A program made the translations under genes and the position numbers. Below are positions 8,731 to 17,281 of a stretch of 64,000 bases of DNA, one piece after another (within the stretch, counting starts at the first letter, position 1; every line of letters starts with the position of its first letter). This DNA is from Chloracidobacterium sp. (GTDB lineage: Bacteria; Acidobacteriota; Blastocatellia; Chloracidobacteriales; Chloracidobacteriaceae), in NCBI GenBank assembly GCA_025057975.1, contig JANWUV010000007.1, positions 143,433 to 207,432 on the forward strand. The letters are read 5' to 3'. The notes beneath the pieces were generated by a model that was not told the DNA's origin, did no database searches, and saw only the letters and a list, made by a program, of their open reading frames with translations.

Positions 8731-11700
8731 CGATCAACCTGTACGAACTAGCAGGTGAGTTACTGGCGCAGGGGCAGCCTATACGTTTTCGCGCGCCGGG
8801 ACGGAGTATGGAGCCGACCATCCCGGACGGCGCGGAGATTGTGGTCGAGCCGTTGTCGCCGGACGTGCCGGTACAGGTCGGCGATATCGTGCTGGCTCGC
8901 GTCGGTGACCGGCTCATTGCGCACCGCGTCATCGCCGTCGAGGGCGACGGCGCAACAGCGCGATTGTTCCTGCGTGGCGATGCGCAACGTGAGGTTGTGG
9001 ACTGTGTGTCGCGCGTTGCGCTTCTGGGCAGAGTGACTCCAACGTTCGGCGGCCGGACGCCGGAGAGCGCCAGGCAATGCGAACGAGGGCACTTTTGGCA
9101 TACAATCGCGCCGCCGGCGCTTGGGCGGGTTGCCGCGTCTTATAAACAACTGCTCTCCCGACATCTCCGAGAACAACCACACGCGAACACCGCAAAAGCG
9201 GCAAGGCTTTTCGCCGCCTGCCTGATGACTTTCCTATTGGAGAAAAGAAAAATGCCGACACTTGTCCGATACGCCGCATTCCATATTGCGCAACAGGTTG
9301 GCTCTTACCTACAGCGCGGCTTCCTGGCGCGTAACGCTATTGCCCAAAGGGTATCGGTCGCAGCGGCTTTCGTAACCACCGTGGCGCTGATGCTAAACGG
9401 CATGGTTTTTGGGCAGCGATGCGATAACGCCACCCCGGTCACGCGCATTACTCCGATAGCCCCACTGACCGGCGTCGTCAACTCCTACTATCCCGGCCAG
9501 TCCGTTGTGAACGGACCAAACAGCAGCACCATTACTATCAAGAACACGGTGTCAGGACAGGGCGTCAATGTCGGCATTGCCGTCGGCGATATGGTGCTGG
9601 TTATGCAGATGCAGGACGCCACGATTGACAGTAGCAACAACGCCAACTATGGCGCAGGGACAGGTACCGGCAGCGGCCAGACTTCACAGGGTAACGCCGG
9701 GCGGTATGAATTCGCTCGCGTCATTGCCAGCACAGTTACGTCGCTGACGAGCGGCGGAACCATCACGGTACGCACGAGCGACAGCGGCGGCGGCACGCCT
9801 TTAGCCAACACATACACGGACGCTAACGCCACGGCTACTCAGGGGCAGCGGCGGTTTCAGGTTATTCGGGTGCCGCAGTATACCAGCGTCGGGATCGGCG
9901 TCGGACTCACCTGCGCGCCGTGGGACGGCAACACCGGCGGTGTGTTGGCGATTGACGTGCAAAACGTCTGTCAATTCACGATCGGCTCAACCAACGGCGT
10001 CATTGATGTCAGCGGTCGTGGCTTTCGCGGCGGCGGCGGCAAGCGGTTCACCGGAAGTGGCGGTTACGCCAACACCGACTTCCGCAATACGACGCCAGCT
10101 TCGGCAGCCTCGTTAGCCGCAGCTCATGCCTCAAAGGGTGAAGGCATCGCCGGCACACCGCGTTATGTGGTGAGAATTGTCAATCCCAACGCCAACTACG
10201 CTGCGCCGGCGTTCGCCGACATGATTGTCGCCGATACTGGCGTTGAGGGCTACCCGAACGGCAGCTTGGGCTACGGCGCGCCGGGGAACGCTGGCGGCGG
10301 CGGCACTGATGGCAATGCCTCTGCTAACGATCAAAACACCGGCGGTGGTGGTGGGAGTAACGCTGGTGCTGGCGGTCAGGGAGGGTTCGCATGGAGTAGC
10401 GCCTTGGATCGCGGAGGGCGTGGTGGGGCGGCGCAGTCGCCGACCTTGACGCGTATCTTTATGGGCGGCGGGGGCGGCGCCGGCACCAGCAACAACGGCG
10501 CGGGAAACAACGCAAATAACAACGACGACGTCGGCACAAACGACACCAGCAGGGGCGCTAAAGCTAGCAGCGGCGCGGCCGGCGGCGGTATTGTCTTCAT
10601 CCGGGCCGGGACAATTCTAGGAACTGGAACCATTCGCGCCAACGGCGCTAACGCACAACTGGTCTCAACGGCAAGCGGCATGTCTAGTGCCTCTGACAGC
10701 AGCGGCGGCGGCGGCGGCGGCGGGAGCATCGTGCTGACGGCAACCCAACCCAGCCCAGCGACGCTTACCATTCAGGCGCAGGGCGGCAATGGCGGCAGCA
10801 ATAGCCCAAATGACACAGGCGCGAAAACCAGCGCAAATGCCCATGGTCCCGGCGGCGGTGGCGGCGGCGGCGTGGTTTTTCTAACCTCGACCATCACTGG
10901 CGCATCAGTTTCAACAACCGGTGGGCAGAATGGCATAACGCTTTTCAACGGCCCTCCACCCCCATTTCCATTTGCATATGGCGCGACGCCCGGCGCAGAC
11001 GGCACGAACAATAACTTTAACATCACCATCACCGACGTGCCGGGGCTGTCATCGAGCGCCGAGTGCGATCCACCCGTGTTGACGGACGCGCGATTTACGA
11101 ACGCTTCAGCGACGCGCTACGCGACGGGCGCGGCAGTGGTGGAGTGGGCGACCGGGTATGAAGCCAATAACCTTGGCTTCCACGTCTGGCGGGAGATCGG
11201 CGGCAAGCGCGAGCGAATCACGCCGGAACTCATCGCCGGCAGCGCCCTGCTCACCAGTGACGCGCTCACCGCCGGACAACACTACGTCTGGCGTGACGAC
11301 GCGCTGCGTCTGACGCGCGCGCCGGTCAACTACTGGCTGGAAGCCTACGACGTGGACGGCTCGCGCCAGTGGTACGGCCCGATCACGCTGCGCGAGACGC
11401 GCGAAGCGTTCCCGCTGCATCTGCGCAACTCGCCGCTCCTCGGACGAGGCGCGGCGGCGACCGGCGGGCGACAAATCGAAGTCGCGCCGAACGACTTGAC
11501 AACGCCGCCGGCAAGCCCTGGGCGCAAGAGCGCAACCGGCGACTTGGCAATGCAGCAACGGCTGGCCGGGCGAGCGGCCGTCAAGCTCTACGTCGGACAA
11601 ACCGGCTGGCAGCGCGTTACGTGGGCGGCGCTGTGGGCGGCCGGTCTGTCGCGGATGGCCGACCCGGCGAACCTGCAACTCTACGTCGAAGGTCGTGAAA

Positions 11701-13553
11701 CGCCCCTGCGCGTCACGTCGGAAGGCGTCGAGTTTTACGGCGTCGCGGCGGATACGCTCGACAGCGGCGAAGCCGTCTATTGGCTCATCGAGGGCGACCG
11801 TCCGGGGCGGCGCGTTGAACTGGGCGCGTCGTTCCCGCTGCTGCGCCCGACGCTGCAAAGCTTCTGGTCGGCGACAACGCGCGCCGATAAAAGCGTCTAT
11901 TTTGCGGCGCTGCTCAACGGTGACGAAGACAACTTCTTCGGCAGCGTGGTGACGACGACGCCCGTGGAGCAGACCGTCACGGTGCGCGACCCCGACCCGT
12001 CCGGTCGGCGGCCGGTTGAGGTGACGGTTGAGCTACAAGGCGTGTCGTTGGGTGAGCACGCCGTGTCGGTGGCGTGGAACGGCCGACCGCTCGGCGTGGT
12101 GAACTACAGTGGACGCACGGTTGGGCGCGGCGTCTGGACGCTGCCGGCCGACCAAGTGATGAACGGCATCAACACGATCACACTCCATGCGCCGACGGCC
12201 GGCGATGTCAACCTCGTCAAATCGTTGACGGTCGCCTACGAGCGCCGCTTGCGGGCGGCGGACAACCGGCTGGTGGTGAACGTCCCGCGCGACGGCGCGG
12301 GGCTGGGGCGACACATTTTGGCGATTGACGGCTTCACGGCGGCGGCGCGCGCCTTCGATGTGACCGACGCGACCGCGCCGGTCGAACTGCCCGTGCGGAT
12401 GACGGGCGAGACGGCGACCATCGCCGCCGCGCCGGGACGGCAGGTGATCGTGACGACTTCGGCGGCGATGGCGACGCCGCGCGCTGAAGCCAATCGGCCG
12501 TCACACTGGCATCGCGGCGACCATGCGGTGGATTTCGTCATCATCACGCATGAGGCGTTTCGTCCGGCGGCTGATCGGCTGGCGCGGGCGCGGCAAGCCG
12601 AGGGGCTGCGGACGGCGGTCGTGGACATCACCGACGTGTACGACGAGTGGAGCTACGGCGTGAAGTCGGCCGGCGCAGTGCGCGATTTTCTGCGACACGC
12701 GGCGACGGCGTGGGCGCGGCCGGCGCGGTACGCCCTGCTGGTTGGCAACGCGACCTTTGATCCGCGCGACTATCTTGGGTTTGGCGGGAACTTCATTCCG
12801 ACGAAGCTCATCGGCGTCGGCGCGCTGGAAACGGCCGTGGACGACTGGCTCGGCGATCTGGACGAGGCCGGACTCGCCCGGTTGGCGGTGGGCCGCCTGC
12901 CGGTCAAGACCTTGGCTGAAGCGGAACTGGTCGTGTCGAAGATTCTGGCGTATGAGCAGGCTGGCGACGCCGACTGGAAGCGGCGGGCGCTGGTCGTGGC
13001 GGATAATCCCGACGGCGGCGGCGACTTTGACGCGGCGGCGAGCGACGTGCTGGAACTGCTGCCGCATCCGGGGGAAGCGACGCCGATTCGCCTGAGCGCG
13101 CTGGGCGCGGGTGGCGCGCGGGCGGCGCTGCTGGCGGGTCTCAACGCTGGCGCGGGGCTGGTCAACTACATCGGCCACGGCTCGGTTCAGAACTGGGCGG
13201 CGGAAAACGTGCTGACGAGCGGCGACGCGGCGACGCTGGGCAACCACGACCGCGCCGGGCTGGTGGTGAGTATGACCTGCCTGACCGGTTTCCACCACGA
13301 CCTGTACACGACGGCGCTGGGCAAGGCGTTGATGCTTGCGCCGGGCGGGGCGGCGGCGGTGTGGGCGTCGTCGGCGCTGACGCCAAGCGACGGTCAGCAC
13401 TGGGCGAATCTGGCGCTGCTGGACGCGATATACGGCCTAAATCCGGTGGCGCGGTTGGGGGAAGCCGTTCAGCGGGCGAAAGCGGCGACGGGCGATCCAC
13501 AGGTGCGGCAATCGTGGACGCTGTTGGGCGACCCGACCATGCGCCTGCGGTGA
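8727..13553 (+). CDS. S26-type signal-peptidase domain in one open frame with a secreted C25 (gingipain-type) protease
   Basis: One uninterrupted frame of 1608 codons. Residues 1-105 form a small signal-peptidase-like (S24/S26) domain with Ser27 (GRSMEP) and His66 (LIAHRV) in place of the usual bacterial Lys, plus FLRGDA; this Ser-His arrangement is that of the SipW/archaeal branch. After a 70-residue linker comes an internal ATG at 9252 with its own GGAG and a signal-peptide-like stretch ending VFGQ. The rest is exported: a very Gly-rich region (about residues 430-715), a fibronectin-like domain (AVVEWATGYEANNLGFHVWR) and a C-terminal C25 protease with His1484 (YIGHGS) and Cys1518 (SMTC). 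The ATG at 8727 overlaps the upstream stop. Real fusion, two products, or a lost stop codon cannot be told apart here. Confidence 0.8.
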   Translation: MTINLYELAGELLAQGQPIRFRAPGRSMEPTIPDGAEIVVEPLSPDVPVQVGDIVLARVGDRLIAHRVIAVEGDGATARLFLRGDAQREVVDCVSRVALLGRVTPTFGGRTPESARQCERGHFWHTIAPPALGRVAASYKQLLSRHLREQPHANTAKAARLFAACLMTFLLEKRKMPTLVRYAAFHIAQQVGSYLQRGFLARNAIAQRVSVAAAFVTTVALMLNGMVFGQRCDNATPVTRITPIAPLTGVVNSYYPGQSVVNGPNSSTITIKNTVSGQGVNVGIAVGDMVLVMQMQDATIDSSNNANYGAGTGTGSGQTSQGNAGRYEFARVIASTVTSLTSGGTITVRTSDSGGGTPLANTYTDANATATQGQRRFQVIRVPQYTSVGIGVGLTCAPWDGNTGGVLAIDVQNVCQFTIGSTNGVIDVSGRGFRGGGGKRFTGSGGYANTDFRNTTPASAASLAAAHASKGEGIAGTPRYVVRIVNPNANYAAPAFADMIVADTGVEGYPNGSLGYGAPGNAGGGGTDGNASANDQNTGGGGGSNAGAGGQGGFAWSSALDRGGRGGAAQSPTLTRIFMGGGGGAGTSNNGAGNNANNNDDVGTNDTSRGAKASSGAAGGGIVFIRAGTILGTGTIRANGANAQLVSTASGMSSASDSSGGGGGGGSIVLTATQPSPATLTIQAQGGNGGSNSPNDTGAKTSANAHGPGGGGGGGVVFLTSTITGASVSTTGGQNGITLFNGPPPPFPFAYGATPGADGTNNNFNITITDVPGLSSSAECDPPVLTDARFTNASATRYATGAAVVEWATGYEANNLGFHVWREIGGKRERITPELIAGSALLTSDALTAGQHYVWRDDALRLTRAPVNYWLEAYDVDGSRQWYGPITLRETREAFPLHLRNSPLLGRGAAATGGRQIEVAPNDLTTPPASPGRKSATGDLAMQQRLAGRAAVKLYVGQTGWQRVTWAALWAAGLSRMADPANLQLYVEGRETPLRVTSEGVEFYGVAADTLDSGEAVYWLIEGDRPGRRVELGASFPLLRPTLQSFWSATTRADKSVYFAALLNGDEDNFFGSVVTTTPVEQTVTVRDPDPSGRRPVEVTVELQGVSLGEHAVSVAWNGRPLGVVNYSGRTVGRGVWTLPADQVMNGINTITLHAPTAGDVNLVKSLTVAYERRLRAADNRLVVNVPRDGAGLGRHILAIDGFTAAARAFDVTDATAPVELPVRMTGETATIAAAPGRQVIVTTSAAMATPRAEANRPSHWHRGDHAVDFVIITHEAFRPAADRLARARQAEGLRTAVVDITDVYDEWSYGVKSAGAVRDFLRHAATAWARPARYALLVGNATFDPRDYLGFGGNFIPTKLIGVGALETAVDDWLGDLDEAGLARLAVGRLPVKTLAEAELVVSKILAYEQAGDADWKRRALVVADNPDGGGDFDAAASDVLELLPHPGEATPIRLSALGAGGARAALLAGLNAGAGLVNYIGHGSVQNWAAENVLTSGDAATLGNHDRAGLVVSMTCLTGFHHDLYTTALGKALMLAPGGAAAVWASSALTPSDGQHWANLALLDAIYGLNPVARLGEAVQRAKAATGDPQVRQSWTLLGDPTMRLR
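9239..9254 (+). promoter_or_regulatory. internal ribosome binding site and start for the C25 protease
   Basis: GGAG at 9239-9242 sits 9 bases before an in-frame ATG at 9252. The codons after it encode a basic region and then the hydrophobic run VAAAFVTTVALMLNGMVF ending in GQ, a good export signal with a long n-region. Translation from here would give a separate 1433-residue secreted protease even though no stop codon separates it from the signal-peptidase domain. Confidence 0.6.
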
Positions 13554-13602
13554 GCGGTCACGGCGGCGGATAGGCGTTGCCCGCGCCGCCGCCTTTGTGA
13601 AG

Positions 13603-13638
13603 AATGACACCGTGTGGTAACGCACGGTGTCATTTTTT
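13603..13638 (+). terminator. intrinsic terminator closing the RiPP-like operon
   Basis: A perfect 12-bp stem (arms 13603-13614 and 13623-13634, GACACCGTG / CACGGTGTC core) with an 8-base loop runs straight into a T tract (13633-13638). It lies 50 bases after the C25 protease stop and is the clearest terminator in the window. Confidence 0.9.
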
Positions 13639-13674
13639 GATTTCGCCTCCGGGCGCGCTTGTGGAGCAACCGTT

Positions 13675-14070
13675 ATGTCCCTTCCCATGCCTTTGATTTC
13701 CATCGGCAACGGCGTCGCGCTCATCGTGTTGAGCGTCGTCGGGTACGTCCTCAAAGACCCGGCCAACAGCGGTGTGACGGCGTTCATTCCGGCTGCCTTT
13801 GGGCTGTTGTTTGTGATTTTCGGCGCGTTGGCTCACAAGGAGAACCTACGCAAGCACGCCATGCATGCGGTGTCGGCGGCGGCGCTGCTGGGCGTGCTGG
13901 GCGGTCTGACACCGATTCTGATGAGCCTCGTCAAAGGCAATTTCGGGGCGCGGCCGCTGGCGCTAGCGCTGCAAATCGGCATGGTTGTGTTGTGCGGTGA
14001 AATGCTGGCGTTGTGCGTCAACTCGTTCATTCAGGCGCGGCGGCGGCGCGCGCAGGAAGCCGCCGGATAG
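13675..14070 (+). CDS. small integral membrane protein, unknown function
   Basis: A 131-residue protein of four hydrophobic segments (ISIGNGVALIVLSVVGYVL; AFIPAAFGLLFVIFGALA; SAAALLGVLGGLTPILMSL; LALALQIGMVVLCGEMLALCV) joined by short basic loops and ending in a RRRR tail, so the C-terminus should face the cytoplasm. ATG at 13675 has GGAG at 13663-13666. I do not recognise a family with certainty. It is the first gene after the terminator and its stop is two bases before the recombinase gene. Confidence 0.7.
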   Translation: MSLPMPLISIGNGVALIVLSVVGYVLKDPANSGVTAFIPAAFGLLFVIFGALAHKENLRKHAMHAVSAAALLGVLGGLTPILMSLVKGNFGARPLALALQIGMVVLCGEMLALCVNSFIQARRRRAQEAAG

Positions 14071-14072
14071 CC

Positions 14073-14870
14073 ATGGCGACGGCCGCCGTCGGCTCAATTG
14101 ACGTTTGCCGCCGGACTTTCCTGGCCGGGCTGCGTTCGGAGACGACGCGCCGCGTCTATCGCGCGGCGCTCGACCAGTTTGAGCACTGGCTGCGTTCGCA
14201 GGGGAAACACTGGCTGGACGCTACGCCGGACGACATCTGCGCCTTTCGTGCGGCGTTGTTGGCGCGGGTTGCGCCGCCGACGGTAGGCGTGAGGCTTGTG
14301 GCACTGCGCCGGTTTTACGCCGAACTCGTCGCGCAGCGGCTGACGGCCGACAACCCGGCGCAGATGACGCCTGGGCCGTCAACCAGCGGCGCAAGGCTGA
14401 CTCCCGCTGCCGACCCGCAGTTGATGCAACGGCTTCTGACCTTACCGGATACGCGGACGCTCGTCGGTGCGCGCGACGCGCTAGTGTTGCGCCTGTTGGG
14501 TGAGATGGGGTTGCGCGTGTCGGAAATCTGTGGCCTGCGCCAGCGCGATGTCGTCCGCCTGCCGGAAGCGACTGAAACCGGATTGGGGCTGATAGTCGGC
14601 GACGGGACGCGCCGAGTGCGGATGGTTGACCTGTCGTTGCCGACCAAAACCACGCTGGACGCTTACCTGCGGCTAGACTTGCCGCTGCGCCGGGCAGCGA
14701 AGGGCGATGGGCCTCATGCGGCGCTCATCCAGCGGACAGCCGCCAACCGTCCTGTCGGAGGTTGCGCGTTGACGCCGCGCTATGTCTTCAAACTAGTTCG
14801 GCGGTATGGAGCGCTGCTTGACTGTCCCGATCTCAATCCCCGAATGGTGCGGCTTGCCGCACGTAGCTGA
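14073..14870 (+). CDS. tyrosine recombinase/integrase-like protein, truncated
   Basis: Resembles XerC/XerD. It has the N-terminal SAM-like DNA-binding domain (TRRVYRAALDQFEHWL, LDATPDDICAFRAAL) and the start of the catalytic domain with its first Arg (LLGEMGLRVSEICGLRQRDV). The C-terminal box should read like HxLRHxFAT followed by a catalytic Tyr; here it is degenerate (NPRMVRLAARS) and the protein then stops at 265 residues, so both the second His and the Tyr are absent. Other frames beyond the stop do not restore the motif. It is probably a decayed or non-catalytic recombinase. ATG at 14073 is preferred over an upstream start inside the previous gene. Confidence 0.75.
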   Translation: MATAAVGSIDVCRRTFLAGLRSETTRRVYRAALDQFEHWLRSQGKHWLDATPDDICAFRAALLARVAPPTVGVRLVALRRFYAELVAQRLTADNPAQMTPGPSTSGARLTPAADPQLMQRLLTLPDTRTLVGARDALVLRLLGEMGLRVSEICGLRQRDVVRLPEATETGLGLIVGDGTRRVRMVDLSLPTKTTLDAYLRLDLPLRRAAKGDGPHAALIQRTAANRPVGGCALTPRYVFKLVRRYGALLDCPDLNPRMVRLAARS

Positions 14871-14877
14871 GCATCCG

Positions 14878-15867
14878 ATGAGTGCATCGAACAAAACCTT
14901 GTCTCCGGCGACGGACTTTCCAACAACAGACGGCCGCCTACGTCGTTTTGCGTGGGGCGTCGTCGGCTGGAATGTCATTGTCATCATCTGGGGTGCCTAT
15001 GTTCGGGCGTCCAAATCCGGCGACGGTTGCGGGAGTCACTGGCCGTTGTGCAACGGCGAAGTCGTTCCACCGACTGGACAGTTTGCCGCCTTCGTGGAGT
15101 TTATGCACCGGGCGACGAGCGGCCTTGCGCTGCTGGGCGTCATTGGGCTGGTCGTCTGGTCGTTCAGACGGTTTGCGCGCGGGCACGTTGTCCGCACGGC
15201 GGCTGTCTGGTCGCTAGTCTTTATTCTCATTGAGGCGCTCATCGGCGCGTTACTTGTCAAGCTGGAACTGGTCGCCGAAAACCGCTCGGTCGCACGTGCG
15301 GTCTATATGTCGGTGCATCTGGTCAACACGTTTCTGCTGCTGGGCGCGCTGACCTTGACGGCCTACTGGATCAGCGGTTTCCGTCCGCCGCGCCTCATCG
15401 GGCAAGGGACAAAGCCAGGACTCTTGGCGGCGGCGCTCGTCTCGGCGTTGGTCGTCGGCGTGACGGGCGCGATTGCGGCGCTGGGTGATACGCTGTTTCC
15501 GGCAAGCTCGCTGGCGCAGGGTATCCGGGAAGAATTTTCAAGCCTTTCACACTTCACGGTTCGGTTGCGGTGGTTGCATCCCGTCGCGGCGCTGGCGGCG
15601 AGCGCTGTCATCGTGGCGGTGGCGGTCAAACTCCGCTCATCCGTAACAACCACCCGCGCCGCAAATGCCGTCGTCGCCATCGTCAGCGCGCAGTTCGCGC
15701 TGGGCGTCATCAACGTTTGGCTGCTTGCTCCGATCTGGATGCAGCTTGTTCACCTGTTTTTCGCCGATGCGCTGTGGGTGGCGCTCGTGTGGCTGGCGGC
15801 GACGGCGCTGGCCGACGCCACCGAACCCGTGCCCCTATCGGCCGAGCCGACTTACGCCACGGTATGA
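14878..15867 (+). CDS. ctaA: haem A synthase (CtaA/Cox15)
   Basis: Converts haem O to haem A for aa3-type cytochrome oxidase, in the cytoplasmic membrane. The 329-residue protein has eight hydrophobic segments. Family features: [21 protein letters not shown], with the two extracellular-loop cysteines seven residues apart as in Bacillus CtaA, then the haem-ligand histidines in [26 protein letters not shown] and [12 protein letters not shown] at 14878 gives the normal N-terminus. Its TGA overlaps the ATG of the next gene. No oxidase subunit genes are in the window. Confidence 0.92.
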   Translation: MSASNKTLSPATDFPTTDGRLRRFAWGVVGWNVIVIIWGAYVRASKSGDGCGSHWPLCNGEVVPPTGQFAAFVEFMHRATSGLALLGVIGLVVWSFRRFARGHVVRTAAVWSLVFILIEALIGALLVKLELVAENRSVARAVYMSVHLVNTFLLLGALTLTAYWISGFRPPRLIGQGTKPGLLAAALVSALVVGVTGAIAALGDTLFPASSLAQGIREEFSSLSHFTVRLRWLHPVAALAASAVIVAVAVKLRSSVTTTRAANAVVAIVSAQFALGVINVWLLAPIWMQLVHLFFADALWVALVWLAATALADATEPVPLSAEPTYATV

Positions 15868-16277
15868 CCCCCTTTCACTTAGCTTTTCCAGTGACGGATT
15901 TGGCCGCGACACGGCGCTTCTACGTTGACTTGCTTGGCTGTCGCGTCGGACGCGAAAGCGACGACTGGATTGATTTCGATTTCTGGGGTCACCAGATTAC
16001 GGCGCACCGCGTCGCCGGTCCTCTCGGCGTCGCCGGACGCAACGCAGTGGACGGCAAGACGATTCCCATTCCCCACTTCGGCGTCGTGTTGTCGTGGGAG
16101 GCGTTTCACGCGCTGGCTGAACGACTGACGCAGGCGCAGGTCACGTTCATTGTACCGCCCTACATCCGTTTCGCCGGACAAGCGGGGGAACAGGCGACGA
16201 TGTTTTTCCAAGATCCGTCAGGCAACCATCTGGAGTTCAAAGCCTTCCGTAACACGGCCGACTTATTTGCACGCTAA
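15864..16277 (+). CDS. glyoxalase/VOC superfamily protein
   Basis: A 137-residue vicinal-oxygen-chelate protein with two beta-alpha-beta-beta-beta halves: [29 protein letters not shown] at the start and [15 protein letters not shown] at the end. The metal-site candidates His4 and the Glu of HLEFK are present. ATG overlaps the haem A synthase stop (ATGA), so the two genes are translationally coupled. The substrate is unknown; many VOC proteins of this shape are uncharacterised dioxygenase- or lyase-like enzymes. Confidence 0.85.
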   Translation: MTPFHLAFPVTDLAATRRFYVDLLGCRVGRESDDWIDFDFWGHQITAHRVAGPLGVAGRNAVDGKTIPIPHFGVVLSWEAFHALAERLTQAQVTFIVPPYIRFAGQAGEQATMFFQDPSGNHLEFKAFRNTADLFAR

Positions 16278-16396
16278 CATCTCGGCAAACTGAAAAACTA
16301 AAACCACCGTAAGAAACTTCCCTCGGCGTCGGCGCGTACTGCGCTACAAACAGGTTGCCTAGTGCTACCTCACATCCCTGCAAAGGAGCTTCGTGC

Positions 16397-17161
16397 ATGC
16401 TTCGTCGTTTGTCTTGGCCGGTGTTTGTACCGGCGATTTTGGTCGTTTTGATGTCATCCGCCGGTCTGCGCGCAGCGGCGGGGTCGCCTTCCGGCGACAA
16501 ACCCACTTTGGAAGCCGTCGTGGCGCAGATCGTCAAAGCGCAGGGCGGCGAAAAGCTCAAGAGCGTCAAATCATCCAAGGCCACTGGGAAAGTGGTTATC
16601 GGCGGCGGTCAGGCGGAAGGCAAACTGACCATCGTGCTGGCCCGCCCCAATAAGATGCGCCAAGAAATCGACTTGGGCGGCGCAAAATTGGTACAGGCAT
16701 ACGACGGTACGACCGTCTGGCAAATCAACCCCTTCACCGGCTCGAGCAAGCCTGAAAAAGTGAGCGGTGAGGAAGCCGACAGCCTCATTGAGTCGGCCGA
16801 TCTGGACGGCCCCTTCATTGATTCGGAAAAGAAGGGCTACAAGTTGGCGCTGGGGGAAGACGAAGAAATTGACGGGACGCCTGTTCACGTTGTCAAAGTC
16901 ACCAACAAGCGCGGGGAAACCGACACTTACTACGTGGACGCCGCCACGGGTCTTATCCTCAAGACGCGGGGCAAAGAAAAAATGCAGGGCGCCGAAGTCG
17001 AGATGGAGACAGTGTTCTCCAACTATAAGGAAGTCAACGGCATTATGACGGCTCATGCAGTTGACCGCTTGATTGACGGGCGGCCGTTCATACAAATCGT
17101 CCTTGAACGTCTTGAATACGACGTGGCGGTTGACGACGCCATGTTCTCAATGCCGGAATAG
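16397..17161 (+). CDS. LolA/LolB-like periplasmic protein
   Basis: A 254-residue exported protein. A signal peptide (MLRRLSWPVFVPAILVV...LRAAAG) is followed by a domain typical of outer-membrane lipoprotein-sorting proteins: the opening helix LEAVVAQIVKAQGGEKLKSVKS, the strand region RPNKMRQEIDLGGAKLVQAYDGTTVWQ, and YYVDAATGLILKTRGK. Such proteins carry lipid groups of lipoproteins across the periplasm, but many acidobacterial members have no proven role. ATG at 16397 is set by AGGAG at 16384-16388. Confidence 0.8.
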   Translation: MLRRLSWPVFVPAILVVLMSSAGLRAAAGSPSGDKPTLEAVVAQIVKAQGGEKLKSVKSSKATGKVVIGGGQAEGKLTIVLARPNKMRQEIDLGGAKLVQAYDGTTVWQINPFTGSSKPEKVSGEEADSLIESADLDGPFIDSEKKGYKLALGEDEEIDGTPVHVVKVTNKRGETDTYYVDAATGLILKTRGKEKMQGAEVEMETVFSNYKEVNGIMTAHAVDRLIDGRPFIQIVLERLEYDVAVDDAMFSMPE

Positions 17162-17281
17162 CCCCCCGAAAACGGCATTCATTGGATGTGAGCCGGCGGC
17201 GATGGTCGTCGGCTCACGTCTTTGCAGGCTTTTCGTCACTGCCTTCCAAAATTCTCCAGAAGATCACCTCAAGAAACAGTT

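Noticed and set aside
10020..10870. Gly-rich stretch considered as a separate repeat array or CRISPR-like element
   Set aside because: The repetition is codon-level Gly/Asn richness within one protein; no regularly spaced identical repeats or spacers.
12501..13400. 299-codon minus-strand frame inside the C25 protease gene
   Set aside because: Basic, Arg/Gln-rich shadow of a high-GC coding region; the plus strand has the catalytic motifs.
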